A stretch of 64,000 nucleotides of DNA from Dehalococcoidia bacterium (GTDB lineage Bacteria; Chloroflexota; Dehalococcoidia; UBA2979). Below are positions 42,691-50,861 of this stretch, piece by piece. The notes beneath the pieces are model-generated. The model saw nothing but the letters and a program-made list of their open reading frames with translations, was not told the origin of the DNA and ran no database searches. A program made the translations under genes and the position numbers. Numbering within the stretch: position 1 is the stretch's first letter; each line of letters starts with the position of its first letter. The DNA lies in the NCBI GenBank assembly GCA_028279505.1, contig JANQNP010000116.1, positions 1-64,000 on the forward strand, in the 5' to 3' direction.

Positions 42691-43617
42691 ATGCCGATCA
42701 ACACGGACAACCAACTCACGCTTCCCGATGGTCGCCGACTGGGCTACGCCACGTACGGGCCCGACGACGGCTGGCCGATCCTGTTCTTCCACGGGATTCC
42801 GGGATCACGGCACTCGGCGCATTCCGCCGGGCTGGTGAGCGAAACGCACGGCGGGCGGCTGATCGCGTTCGATCGACCGGGGTACGGGCTGTCCGATCCG
42901 ATGCCGGGGCGGGAGATCTGTGACTGGCCCTCGGATGTGTCGGACGCCCTCGATGTGCTGGGGGTGGGGCAGTTCTCGCTGTTCGGGTACTCGGGCGGGG
43001 GTCCGTTCGCGTTGGCGACGGCGGCGACGATGCCGGAGCGGGTGGCGTCGCTAGCGAACGTGAGCGCGATGGGGCCGCTGCGGACGCCGGAAGCGGAGGA
43101 GCGGCTGACGCGGCGCGAGCAACTGGAGCGGTTCGTGGCGACGTGGCTGAAGCCGATCCTGCAGTTCAAGACGTGGCAGGCGGCGCGCGCGATCCAGCGC
43201 GACGTGGGGCTGTTCCTGCAGCGGCGGGCGGCGGCGGCACCGGAGGAGGACCGGCTGCAGATCGAGCGGCCGGCGATCAACGCGGTAATGCGGCAGGACC
43301 TGCTGGCCTCAGTGGTGCGGGGTGGCGGGACGATGGCCCACGAGTTCCACCTGATGGCGCAGCGCTGGGAGTTCGAGCTGGCCTCGGTGCGGGCGCCGAT
43401 GCAGCTGTGGCATGGGACGGCGGACGATGTGGTGCCGTTGTGGCTCGCCGAGTCGGTGGCGGCGCGGGTGCCGCACGCCGAGACGCGGTACCTGTCGGGG
43501 CTCGGGCATCTGCTGCTGCTCAGTCACATGGGCGACATCATCGAGCAGCTGCTCGAGTCGCGGATTGAGCCTCGGGTGGCCTCGGATGAGGCGGAGGCAT
43601 CGGCGGCCGCCGGGTAG
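42691..43617 (+). CDS. Alpha/beta hydrolase
   Basis: 308 residues from ATG 42691. HGIPGSRHSAHSAG oxyanion region, nucleophile elbow GYSGGG (Ser), acid LWHGTADDVVPLWLAE (Asp) and catalytic His in YLSGLGHLLLL. Soluble, no signal peptide. Cap domain of about 100 residues between. Substrate unknown. Confidence 0.9.
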   Translation: MPINTDNQLTLPDGRRLGYATYGPDDGWPILFFHGIPGSRHSAHSAGLVSETHGGRLIAFDRPGYGLSDPMPGREICDWPSDVSDALDVLGVGQFSLFGYSGGGPFALATAATMPERVASLANVSAMGPLRTPEAEERLTRREQLERFVATWLKPILQFKTWQAARAIQRDVGLFLQRRAAAAPEEDRLQIERPAINAVMRQDLLASVVRGGGTMAHEFHLMAQRWEFELASVRAPMQLWHGTADDVVPLWLAESVAARVPHAETRYLSGLGHLLLLSHMGDIIEQLLESRIEPRVASDEAEASAAAG

Positions 43618-43789
43618 GTCCGAACCGCCTCGGACGAGGGCGGGTGCCCGGTTCAGAACGCAATCGGGTCGGTCCGGGCCTCGAGGGTGATGAACCTCAG
43701 GAAGGGACGGGCGCGGTGCGCCCGAGGCGGTCACCGGCTTCGCCGGTGGCGATCTTTCTGTGTATCCCACCCACCCGCCCTAATGCCCA

Positions 43790-43810
43790 GTCGGGGGCTG
43801 CGCCCCCGAC
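43790..43810. repeat. Relic hairpin of the dispersed repeat
   Basis: GTCGGGGGC-TGC-GCCCCCGAC plus ACACCCCTGCT following matches the strongest hairpin of the 300-bp repeats but nothing beyond it. It is the only notable feature in the 43618-43945 gap. Confidence 0.5.
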
Positions 43811-43945
43811 ACCCCTGCTGGTGGGAGGCGCTTCGCGCTCGCCCGCCGCCCGTGGGGTGCTCGCGCCTCAAGCCGATCGGATGTGCGCCGCTAGACGCGG
43901 TGTGCGGCGCGGGCGCCGGCTTCCTCGGTGCTGCGGCGGTCGGCG

Positions 43946-44224
43946 CTAGGCGCCGCCTGCCACCGCAGGGACGATCGAGACTTCGTCGCCTTCGTTGAGG
44001 GTGGTGTCGAGGCCCTGGAGGAAGCGGATGTCTTCGCCGTTGACGAAGAGGTTGACGAAGCGGCGGAGTTCGCCGCCTTCGTCGACGAGGCGCTCGCGCA
44101 TGCCGGGGTAGGTGCCTTCGAGCTCATCGACGAGCGCGGTGAGGGAGGCGCTCTGGGCGGTGTACTCGGCGGCGTCGCCGGTGAGGTTGCGGAGCGGGGT
44201 GGGGATCTTGACGGTGACGGCCAT
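43946..44224 (-). CDS. CysO-type sulfur carrier 3, C-terminus GGA
   Basis: 92 residues: VKIPTPLRNLTGDAAEYT, RRFVNLFVNGEDIRFLQG, VSIVPAVAGGA. Di-glycine 90-91 is followed by Ala92. It is the last gene of the SAM-riboswitch-controlled unit (threonine synthase-like, NIL protein, carrier), so it probably delivers sulfur to a product of that unit rather than to CysM. Confidence 0.9.
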   Translation of the reverse strand: MAVTVKIPTPLRNLTGDAAEYTAQSASLTALVDELEGTYPGMRERLVDEGGELRRFVNLFVNGEDIRFLQGLDTTLNEGDEVSIVPAVAGGA

Positions 44225-44332
44225 GGCGGGCGTCCTTTCGTTCGGTGGTCCGCCCCGGCGGGAGTGCCGCCGGGGCGGGTGGTTGCTGGTCCTCGGTGCT
44301 CGTCTGGTTCTCGGGGTGAGCCCGCGCGGCGA

Positions 44333-44581
44333 CTAGCCGCCTTCGACGACGTCGCCGAGGGTGGCTTCGTCGACGCGGGCGCCCTGTTCGCGGGCCCAGT
44401 TGAGGGCCCGGTCGATCTCGTCGTGGTCGCCCTCGATCTCGAGGATGACCCAGCCGGTGGTCTGACCGACGTCCGCCATGCGGATGTTGGTGACGACGTT
44501 GAACTCGTGGCCGAGTTCGTAGATCAGCGGCCGCTTGACCTGCTCACCCTCGAAGGTGAAGCGGATGTGCTTGGATGCCAT
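44333..44581 (-). CDS. NIL-domain protein
   Basis: 82 residues: IRFTFEGEQVKRPLIYELGHEF, VVTNIRMADVGQTTGWVILEIEG, EIDRALNWAREQGARV. The NIL domain is the C-terminal domain of methionine ABC transporter ATPases and occurs in proteins of homocysteine formation. It may sense or channel a methionine-pathway compound. It sits 12 nt after the threonine synthase-like gene. Confidence 0.9.
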   Translation of the reverse strand: MASKHIRFTFEGEQVKRPLIYELGHEFNVVTNIRMADVGQTTGWVILEIEGDHDEIDRALNWAREQGARVDEATLGDVVEGG

Positions 44582-44593
44582 CGTTCCGGCCTC

Positions 44594-45871
44594 CTACACG
44601 CCGGCCGGGACGGCGGGCTTCGGCGTGCCGGTGGTCGATTGCTCGGCGCGGGCCGCGAGCGCCGAGTCGAAGTCCTCGAGGCGGGCGGGGATGCGGAGCG
44701 GCTCGGAGACCTTGTCGGCGACGGCCTCGATGGTCTTGAGGCCACCGCCGGTGATGACGGCGACTGACTCCTCGTCGCGAGCGATGTGGCCGGTCTCGAC
44801 CATCTTCTTGAGGCAGGCGACGGTCACGCCGCCGGCGGTCTCGGCGAAGATGCCCTCGGTCTCGGCGAGGAGCTTGATGCCCTCGATGACCTCATCGTCG
44901 GTGACCATGGCGGCCCCGCCGCCGGTCTCCTCCATGGTCTTGAGGGCGTAGTAGCCGTCGGCGGGGTTCCCGATCGCGAGCGAACGGGCGATGGTGTTCG
45001 GCTTCTGGGGCACGAAGTTGAGCGTGCCGGCCTCGTAGGCGGTGGCGATCGGGGAGCAGCCAGCGGCCTGGGCACCGGACATGCGGGTCTTGGGCTCATC
45101 GATCAGGCCGACCTTGTGGAACTCCTGGAAGCCCTTCCAGATCTTGGTGTAGAGCGAGCCGGAGGCCATCGGCGCCACGACGTGGTCGGGGGTGCGCCAG
45201 CCGAGCTGCTCGGCGATCTCGAAGCCGAGCGTGCGCGAGCCCTCGGCGTAGTAGGGGCGCACGTTGATGTTGACGAAGGCCCAGGGGCGGACGGAGGCGA
45301 CCTCGGTGCAGAGGCGGTTCACGTCGTCGTAGGAGCCTTCGATCATGACGAGGGTCGGGTCGTAGATGCCGCTGCCGACGACCTTGCCCTGCTCGAGGTC
45401 GTCGGGGATGAAGACGAAGCAGTCCATGCCGGCGGCGGCGGAGTGGGCGGCGACGGAGTTGGCGAGGTTGCCGGTGCTGGCGCAGGCCATGGCCTCGAAG
45501 CCGAACTGGCGAGCGCGCGCGATGGCGACGCTGACGACGCGGTCCTTGAAGGACCATGTGGGGTTCACGGTGTCGTTCTTCACCCAGAGGGTGTCGAGGC
45601 CGATCGCCTTCGCGAGGCGGTCCGCCTTGATCAGCGGGGTGAAGCCGGTGCCGATGTCGACCTTGTACTCGAGGTCGCAGGGCAGGAGGTTGGCGTAGCG
45701 CCAGAGGGTGGTGGGGCCGGCCTCGATGGTCTCGCGGGTGGTGTTGGCGGCGATCTCCTCGTAGTCGTAGGCGACTTCGAGGGGGCCAAAACAGAACTCG
45801 CAGGAGAAGATCGGGGCCAGCGCGTACTCGCGATCGCACTCACGACAGCGCAGGGCGTGACTGAAAGACAT
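44594..45871 (-). CDS. thrC: Threonine synthase-like PLP enzyme
   Basis: 425 residues. An N-terminal zinc-ribbon (CRECDREY ... CEFCFG) leads into a type II PLP fold: WSFKDRVVSVAIARA with the PLP lysine, ASTGNLANSVAAHSAAAG, GSYDDVNRL, NVRPYYAEGSRTLG, PMASGSLYTKIWKG and FAETAGGVTVACL. The sequence resembles actinobacterial ThrC, which makes threonine from O-phosphohomoserine. A SAM-I riboswitch and a Met-rich leader precede it, which fits methionine rather than threonine supply. GAGGA stands before the ATG in GUUCC-GA-GGAAC. Confidence 0.88.
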   Translation of the reverse strand: MSFSHALRCRECDREYALAPIFSCEFCFGPLEVAYDYEEIAANTTRETIEAGPTTLWRYANLLPCDLEYKVDIGTGFTPLIKADRLAKAIGLDTLWVKNDTVNPTWSFKDRVVSVAIARARQFGFEAMACASTGNLANSVAAHSAAAGMDCFVFIPDDLEQGKVVGSGIYDPTLVMIEGSYDDVNRLCTEVASVRPWAFVNINVRPYYAEGSRTLGFEIAEQLGWRTPDHVVAPMASGSLYTKIWKGFQEFHKVGLIDEPKTRMSGAQAAGCSPIATAYEAGTLNFVPQKPNTIARSLAIGNPADGYYALKTMEETGGGAAMVTDDEVIEGIKLLAETEGIFAETAGGVTVACLKKMVETGHIARDEESVAVITGGGLKTIEAVADKVSEPLRIPARLEDFDSALAARAEQSTTGTPKPAVPAGV

Positions 45872-45949
45872 GTGGCTGTTCCTCGGAACGGCGGGCAGCG
45901 CCGCGGTGGGCGGCGGTGCGTGATGCTGGGGTTGATTGAAGGCAGGGAC

Positions 45950-45982
45950 GCCCGATCCGGCCGGCGATACCGGCGGTCGGGC
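45950..45982 (-). promoter_or_regulatory. Stable hairpin directly after the leader peptide
   Basis: On the minus strand GCCCGA ... TCGGGC (outer) encloses GCCGG-TATCG-CCGGC (inner). The first base of the stem is the G of the leader TAG stop. A ribosome held on the three ATG codons would cover the stem base. There is no T-tract after it, so it is more like a pause, Rho or SD-masking element than a classic terminator. Confidence 0.5.
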
Positions 45983-46041
45983 TAGCGCATCATCATTTCT
46001 TCCGAGAAACGGAAGCTGGAACAGATGCGGAGGTCGGTCAT
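45982..46041 (-). CDS. Leader peptide with three consecutive Met codons
   Basis: 19 residues, MTDLRICSSFRFSEEMMMR, ATG 46041, TAG 45984. GGAAGG lies 8 nt upstream, immediately after the riboswitch P1 strand. It holds a Cys at position 7 and Met16-18. Placement after a SAM-I aptamer and before a stem suggests translational sensing of Met-tRNA. The unit downstream is threonine synthase-like, NIL and carrier 3. Not proven to be translated. Confidence 0.55.
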   Translation of the reverse strand: MTDLRICSSFRFSEEMMMR

Positions 46042-46054
46042 GTGGGGCGCCTTC

Positions 46055-46174
46055 CGTTCATCGTCCCCACCGGTTGGCCGGCGGGCCGGACTTGGCACCG
46101 TGTTGACTCCAGGCGAGGAGCCACCGGTTGCCGCGGTATCGCAGGGCCGAGCCCTCCACCGCTCTTGATGAACC
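46055..46174 (-). promoter_or_regulatory. SAM-I (S-box) riboswitch
   Basis: Minus strand shows the conserved core in order: GTTCATC (P1, 46167-46173), AAGAGCGGTGGAGGG, CTCGGCCC, GCGATACCGCGGCAACC, then after a variable P3 GGTGCCAAGTCC and the closing P1 strand GATGAAC (46056-46062). P1 pairs over 7 bp. A separate hairpin GCTCCCG-CTTCAA-CGGGAGC (46175-46194) stands just 5'. SAM binding normally represses methionine or cysteine genes; here the unit is thrC-like, NIL and carrier. Confidence 0.93.
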
Positions 46175-46448
46175 GCTCCCGCTTCAACGGGAGCGTGCCA
46201 GACGAGGCTAGAAGTGGCCTCGCCGACTGTCAATCGGAGTATCGGGAGCCAGCGCCGAATTCGCTAGACGTTAGTGGCTCGAGAAGGATTGACGCCTAGC
46301 AAAGCCACTGACCACCGACGACCAGACTCCACGACCGAACTGAGAAGTGGCATCCCGCTCCCGAGAGCGGATGTTCGGCTCAGCAACGAGAGGGGCCGCA
46401 CGACACCGCTCACGTCGGACACTGACAAATCTCTGATACCGTCCCCGG

Positions 46449-47261
46449 ATGCGGCGTGGCCTGAGGCAGTTGGGGCGGCGCAGGGAACGCGGTGTGCGGG
46501 GCCTCGCCTTGGCTTTGGTCGCGATCATCAGTGCAGTTCTCGTCTGGCAAATCGCGCCCGACTCTCGGAACATCAACGACTCGCCTTTCGCAGGGGCGAT
46601 GCCACCGTGTGGCGACGGATGGCAAGAGTTAGAGGCCTCGTATCGCGAGAGCCTGTCTGGGACGCTGAATGTTGACGTCCTATCAGTGACCTTGCGCCGC
46701 TGCGTCGAGCACAGCCCGCCTCGCTGGTTGGCTTGGGCTGCGAAGCCGAACTCAGCGGCGTTCCGCCGCTGGATTTCAATCCGAACTTATGAAGACGACG
46801 CGACCGCTGAGCGCTTCGTAAGTAGCCAATCGGAGGCCGCTCACAGATCGCGCTTCTGGGCTTCATGGGTAGACCCGGCGAATCCGCCACCTTTCGGCGA
46901 CCAGGCCGTAAGGATCTTGGGGGCGAGCACTGCCCTCGGATGCATTGACGATGAAGGGGGAGCGTGCACGGTTAGCGAGTCATTGATCGTCCGTCTGGGT
47001 TCGACTGTCGTGGAATTGGTGAGCGAGGACCGCGATGCGAAGGTCTGCGCGGAGTGCATGCGCTACGGAGGGAATCAAGTTGCCGGTGACCGCCGGCCAA
47101 TCCGGAATCTCGTACTTCTAGAGGGAATAGTGGCGCAGCTCGTTGGTCCCCCACTTCCCTCAAACCGACGGCGCGGCAGCGCGCCCACCAGTACGACAGA
47201 TGCTCAGAGCGCTGTTCTATTGACGCGGGTCAATAATCCTGGGGTCATACGGGCACAGTGA
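46449..47261 (+). CDS. Hypothetical exported/anchored protein, unusual composition
   Basis: 270 residues. An Arg-rich start, then a TM segment (LALALVAIISAVLVWQIA), then an extracytoplasmic domain with seven cysteines (for example PPCGDGW, LRRCVEH, LGCIDDEGGACTV, KVCAECMRYG). No known family. Its GC and third-codon GC are clearly lower than neighbours, suggesting acquisition. TACCGT lies 6 nt before ATG 46449, as in a leaderless promoter. It faces the SAM unit divergently. Confidence 0.65.
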   Translation: MRRGLRQLGRRRERGVRGLALALVAIISAVLVWQIAPDSRNINDSPFAGAMPPCGDGWQELEASYRESLSGTLNVDVLSVTLRRCVEHSPPRWLAWAAKPNSAAFRRWISIRTYEDDATAERFVSSQSEAAHRSRFWASWVDPANPPPFGDQAVRILGASTALGCIDDEGGACTVSESLIVRLGSTVVELVSEDRDAKVCAECMRYGGNQVAGDRRPIRNLVLLEGIVAQLVGPPLPSNRRRGSAPTSTTDAQSAVLLTRVNNPGVIRAQ

Positions 47262-47416
47262 TCTCGGCTGCGGGAGACCTAGTGCCCCGAATGCCCGCTG
47301 GCGTGGCGAGAGTCACGCGGATTCGGCCTGATGACAACCGATAGGGTGAAAACGGCGACGACTTGGAGGAAGGCGCGGAGCGCAGCGGGCGGCGGAGGGG
47401 GTGTTGAGTCGGGCCG

Positions 47417-48514
47417 CTAGAACTCGAGGCGGAAGCCGTACCGGATCTTGCGGGGTGCCGGGCCCGGTGGGAGGTCGGCGGTCGCCGTCACGCCGCCGTC
47501 CGTGATCGCCGCGATGACAGTGTCCTCGCGGGGAACGACGAAGATCAATCCGAGCGGTCCGAGGTCGGCGTCGGGCTGGATCTCCTCGACCTGTCCGACC
47601 ACCGGCAGGCAGCCTTGACCGTTCACCTGGAACGCCGTTCCGGGCACGGTGATGAGCTGCAGGCATCGTTGCAGGAACTCCGGCGGGACGACGAACACGG
47701 TTTCGAGGGCGCCGTCCTCGTCTCGGATCAGGTTCGCCGCCTGGAGCTGGGTTCCGTCCTGGAAGACCAGCCATTGCAACGACTGCTGGATGTCGAGGCT
47801 GTCCTGGCTGAGTCGCTCGGCGGCCTGGCGCTGTAGCTCCGGGTACACCGTCCACTCGTGGGCCTCGACGACGACCTGGTTGCTGTGGCCAAACCTGAGC
47901 TCGTGGGTGGGACCGGCGCCAGCAAAGAAGTAGTCGCCCGGAATTCGCTCGCCGGTCGCTTCGTCGTTCCGCAGGGCCGAGATCTTCGAGCCGTCCGAGG
48001 CCACGATGAAGACGGCGTGGTCGCTGCCGCCGCTGCTCGACGAGCTGCCCGCGGTCTCGCTGAGCGTGTAGTTCCCCAACAGTCTCGCCGGCTCGCCGAT
48101 GCGGTTGATCGTGGCGCAGGGGAGCTCGCCGAGATCGAAGGCGCCACCTTCCACGGGGCTGACGGCGAAGCAGCCGGTGAGTAGCTCCAGGGGAATACCG
48201 ATCAGCGCGGCCAGACCGTCGTCACCGAGGTCGAGGCCGCGGACCTGGATCGTCGAGCCGTCGGAGAGCTCCAGCGGTTCGAACAGCTGATCGAGGTCGA
48301 TCACCACGGCCGGAGGGGAGCTCTCCGCGGCGGGCGTGCCCTCGGTGGTGGTCGCCGCGGCAGGGGTGCCGGTGGCGGCGACCGCGGCGTCTTCGTCGCC
48401 GGCGTCCGGCGAGTCGTCGCCGCCGAGGGCGAACACGGCTGCCGCGCCGCCGATCACGACGACGGCGGCGACCAGTCCCGCGAGCAGTTTGCCGGTGAGG
48501 AGTCCCGATCCCAT
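47417..48514 (-). CDS. Hypothetical membrane-anchored extracytoplasmic protein
   Basis: 365 residues. TM anchor LLAGLVAAVVVIGGAAAVFAL, Thr/Ala/Pro-rich linker, then a repeated beta-like domain with LDQLFEPLELSDGSTIQVRG, GIPLELLTGCFAVSP, FLQRCLQLITVPG and the end APRKIRYGFRLEF. No family recognised; four or so cysteines may pair. It stands alone between the divergent gene at 46449 and the glutaredoxin-like gene. Confidence 0.65.
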   Translation of the reverse strand: MGSGLLTGKLLAGLVAAVVVIGGAAAVFALGGDDSPDAGDEDAAVAATGTPAAATTTEGTPAAESSPPAVVIDLDQLFEPLELSDGSTIQVRGLDLGDDGLAALIGIPLELLTGCFAVSPVEGGAFDLGELPCATINRIGEPARLLGNYTLSETAGSSSSSGGSDHAVFIVASDGSKISALRNDEATGERIPGDYFFAGAGPTHELRFGHSNQVVVEAHEWTVYPELQRQAAERLSQDSLDIQQSLQWLVFQDGTQLQAANLIRDEDGALETVFVVPPEFLQRCLQLITVPGTAFQVNGQGCLPVVGQVEEIQPDADLGPLGLIFVVPREDTVIAAITDGGVTATADLPPGPAPRKIRYGFRLEF

Positions 48515-48537
48515 CGAGGGAGCCTAGCAGGGCCTCC

Positions 48538-48861
48538 CTATCGCGCCTCCTCCTCGTACTCGGCCGGAGCAGCCGGGGCAACCCGGGCGGCCTGGACGGC
48601 GCGGCGGACGGCAGCGAGGTCGACGGGGGCGTTCGTGACGACTTCGCCAGCGACGGCGATGGCGGGGGCGACGTCGTTGAAGCGGCGAAGGAGGTCCATG
48701 TCGAGGTCGATGTCGACCGGGGTGACCTCGATGGGGAGTTCGCGCGCGAGGGCGGCGAGGGCGGTGGCTGCGTCCTCGCAGAGGTGGCAGCCCTGGCGGG
48801 TGTAGAGGGTGACGCTGACCGGCGGGGCGCCGTCTGGTGCAGTCACCGGGTAGTCGGCCAT
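48538..48861 (-). CDS. Glutaredoxin-like (DUF836) protein
   Basis: 107 residues. VTLYTRQGCHLCEDAATALAAL holds the CXXC active site, with ITPVDIDLD-type strand and PAIAVAGEVVT (cis-Pro region). Thioredoxin fold of the glutaredoxin-like group that reduces disulfides without glutathione in some bacteria. lgt precedes it by 13 nt. Confidence 0.88.
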   Translation of the reverse strand: MADYPVTAPDGAPPVSVTLYTRQGCHLCEDAATALAALARELPIEVTPVDIDLDMDLLRRFNDVAPAIAVAGEVVTNAPVDLAAVRRAVQAARVAPAAPAEYEEEAR

Positions 48862-48874
48862 CGGGCGGGCGGCG

Positions 48875-49741
48875 TCACGAGGATTCGGCCTGCACCACGG
48901 GGATGCGGCCGGGGACGCGCGGCTCTGGGCGCTCCTCGTCGGGGCCCTGGCGGAGCCAGTAGATGGCGATGGGGACGACGACGAGCAGGGTGACGACGGC
49001 GACGACCTGGGGGACGCGGAGGCCGAGTATGACCTCGGCAGAGTCGAGTCGCGTGTAGGTGAGGCTGAAGCGGACGACGGCGTAGGCGGCGGCGGCGACC
49101 ATGAAGGTGACGCCGGGGTAGCGATAGAGACGGCGGAAGAAGAGCGGGAACATGGCGGCGAAGATCAGCGCCCCGAGGATCATCTCGTAGGTGGTGGCGG
49201 GGTGGTGGGCGCCGACGGCGATGGAGTGGGCGAAGGCGGGCGAGTCGGGGTCGGTGTAGATGACGCCCCAGGGCCAGTCGGTGGCCCTCGCGAGGTGTTC
49301 GCCGTTGACGAGGTCGCCGATGCGGCCGATGGCGAGGCCGGGGATCATGCCGAAGGCGGCGGCGTCGAGGCTGCCGCGGACGTCGTAGCCGCGCCAGGCG
49401 GCGAAGGCGGCGGCGCCGAGGACGCCGGTGATCAGGGATCCCCAGACGGAGATGCCGCCCTCGGTGATGGCGATGATCTCGCCGAGGTTGTCGCTGAAGA
49501 ACTCCCAGTTCTCGATGACGTATAGGCCGCGCGCGCCGATGATGCCGGCCGGCACGGCGACGAGGGCGAGGGTGTACATGTCGTCCTCGTCGACGTCGGT
49601 GGCGCGGGCGAGGCGGAGGGCGATCTGGACGCCGACGAGGATGCCGACGGCGGTGAAGAGGCCGTGCCAGGTCAGCAGGAAGCCGCCGATGGTGGTGATG
49701 TTCGGATCCCACGGGATCTCGATCGCGAGCACTGAGGTCAC
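48875..49741 (-). CDS. lgt: Prolipoprotein diacylglyceryl transferase
   Basis: 288 residues, seven TM helices. Signature GRIGDLVNGEHLARATDWPWG (GRIGNFINGE-type, quoted in part) with the conserved Arg, Asn and His, and the terminal TWHGLFTAVGILVG and HPATTYEMI. Transfers diacylglycerol to the lipobox Cys of preproteins, needed for lipoproteins such as those at 49911 and 54633. Confidence 0.94.
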   Translation of the reverse strand: MTSVLAIEIPWDPNITTIGGFLLTWHGLFTAVGILVGVQIALRLARATDVDEDDMYTLALVAVPAGIIGARGLYVIENWEFFSDNLGEIIAITEGGISVWGSLITGVLGAAAFAAWRGYDVRGSLDAAAFGMIPGLAIGRIGDLVNGEHLARATDWPWGVIYTDPDSPAFAHSIAVGAHHPATTYEMILGALIFAAMFPLFFRRLYRYPGVTFMVAAAAYAVVRFSLTYTRLDSAEVILGLRVPQVVAVVTLLVVVPIAIYWLRQGPDEERPEPRVPGRIPVVQAESS

Positions 49742-49910
49742 GAGCGGCGCTTCCGTCCGGGCAGGGTGGTTCGGGTGACCTCAATGCTACGACGCCGGGC
49801 GGATACGTCGGTAGCGCGGGATACCGGCCGGATCAGCGAGCGGATGGCCTTGCGGCTGCTCGTCTCGCCGGCACAGGCGGTGCGTTCGTCCTATTCAGAC
49901 CTCGGTCGGT

Positions 49911-50768
49911 TCACCCGGTCTGGGGGATGTCCGGCGCTGCGGTGAAGAGGTGCTCGTAGAGGGCGCGGACGGTGACGGGGTCGAGGCCTTCGCCGAGGAA
50001 GGATTCGCCGACGCGGATTTCGGCGTGGAGGTGAAGCTCGAGGCCGGGGTCGGTGATCGACTCGGGGGTGCCGGAGTCGCCGACGCCGCCGATGACGTCG
50101 CCCTGGCGGAGGTAGACGCCGACGGCGACGGACTGCTCGATGTGGTCGAGGTGGCAGTAGCGGGTGGCGACGCCGTTGCCGTGGTCGATCCAGACCTGGC
50201 GCCCTCGATAGATGTCGAGCGCCTCGGGGTCGGTGAACCCCTGGGCCTGGGTGCGCGCGGTGAGCGTGGCGACGACGTCCGAGGTGATGTCCAGGTAGTC
50301 GTGCATGGCGCGGACGACGACGCCGTCGTACATGGCGCGGACGGGGAGGCCGCGGGCGATCTCGGTGCAGACGTCGCCGTTGTAGAAGTCGACGCCTTCG
50401 TGGATGCCGTTGCGGTAGACGCGCGGGGCGTTAGGCATGACCTCGTCGCGGGAGGGGAGGCAGGCGCCCTCGTGGGGGTAGGCGAAGCCGGTGAGGTCGT
50501 TCGGGTCGAGGTCGCTGATCGGGGGCGTGGGGGTGAAGGGGACGGCGCTGAGCGTCGGCTCCGCGGTAGGCGTCTGGAGGTCGGCGCCGGCAGTCCTCGG
50601 GGGGAGCGGGGTGCCGTCGACGGTGATGGTGGCGGGCTCGTCCTCGGTGCCGAGGCAGGCGGCGGCGAGGAGCGCGGGCGGCGTAGCGGCGAGGAGGGCG
50701 AGGGCGCGGCGGCGCGAGACGCGGCGCGCGTGCGGGGTTGTTTGGCCTCGATGGGGGCGACGGGGCAC
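49911..50768 (-). CDS. Tat-type lipoprotein with M23 (LytM) peptidase domain
   Basis: 285 residues. SRRRALALLAATPPALLAAACLG is a Tat/lipobox signal (Cys acylated). After a Pro/Thr linker comes an M23-like domain with NGIHEGVDFYNG (HxxxD), RYCHLDHI and LHLHAEIRVG (HxH). The zinc residues appear complete, so peptidoglycan endopeptidase activity is likely. It lies 93 nt downstream of GatD on the same strand. Confidence 0.85.
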   Translation of the reverse strand: MPRRPHRGQTTPHARRVSRRRALALLAATPPALLAAACLGTEDEPATITVDGTPLPPRTAGADLQTPTAEPTLSAVPFTPTPPISDLDPNDLTGFAYPHEGACLPSRDEVMPNAPRVYRNGIHEGVDFYNGDVCTEIARGLPVRAMYDGVVVRAMHDYLDITSDVVATLTARTQAQGFTDPEALDIYRGRQVWIDHGNGVATRYCHLDHIEQSVAVGVYLRQGDVIGGVGDSGTPESITDPGLELHLHAEIRVGESFLGEGLDPVTVRALYEHLFTAAPDIPQTG

Positions 50769-50861
50769 GGGAGGTCCTTTGCACGCCCGCCACGGGCAGT
50801 ATCGAGCAGGGGGTGGGTGGGCGTCGAGAGAGGGGGTGGGGGCTCCGACCCGCGCCCGTCC

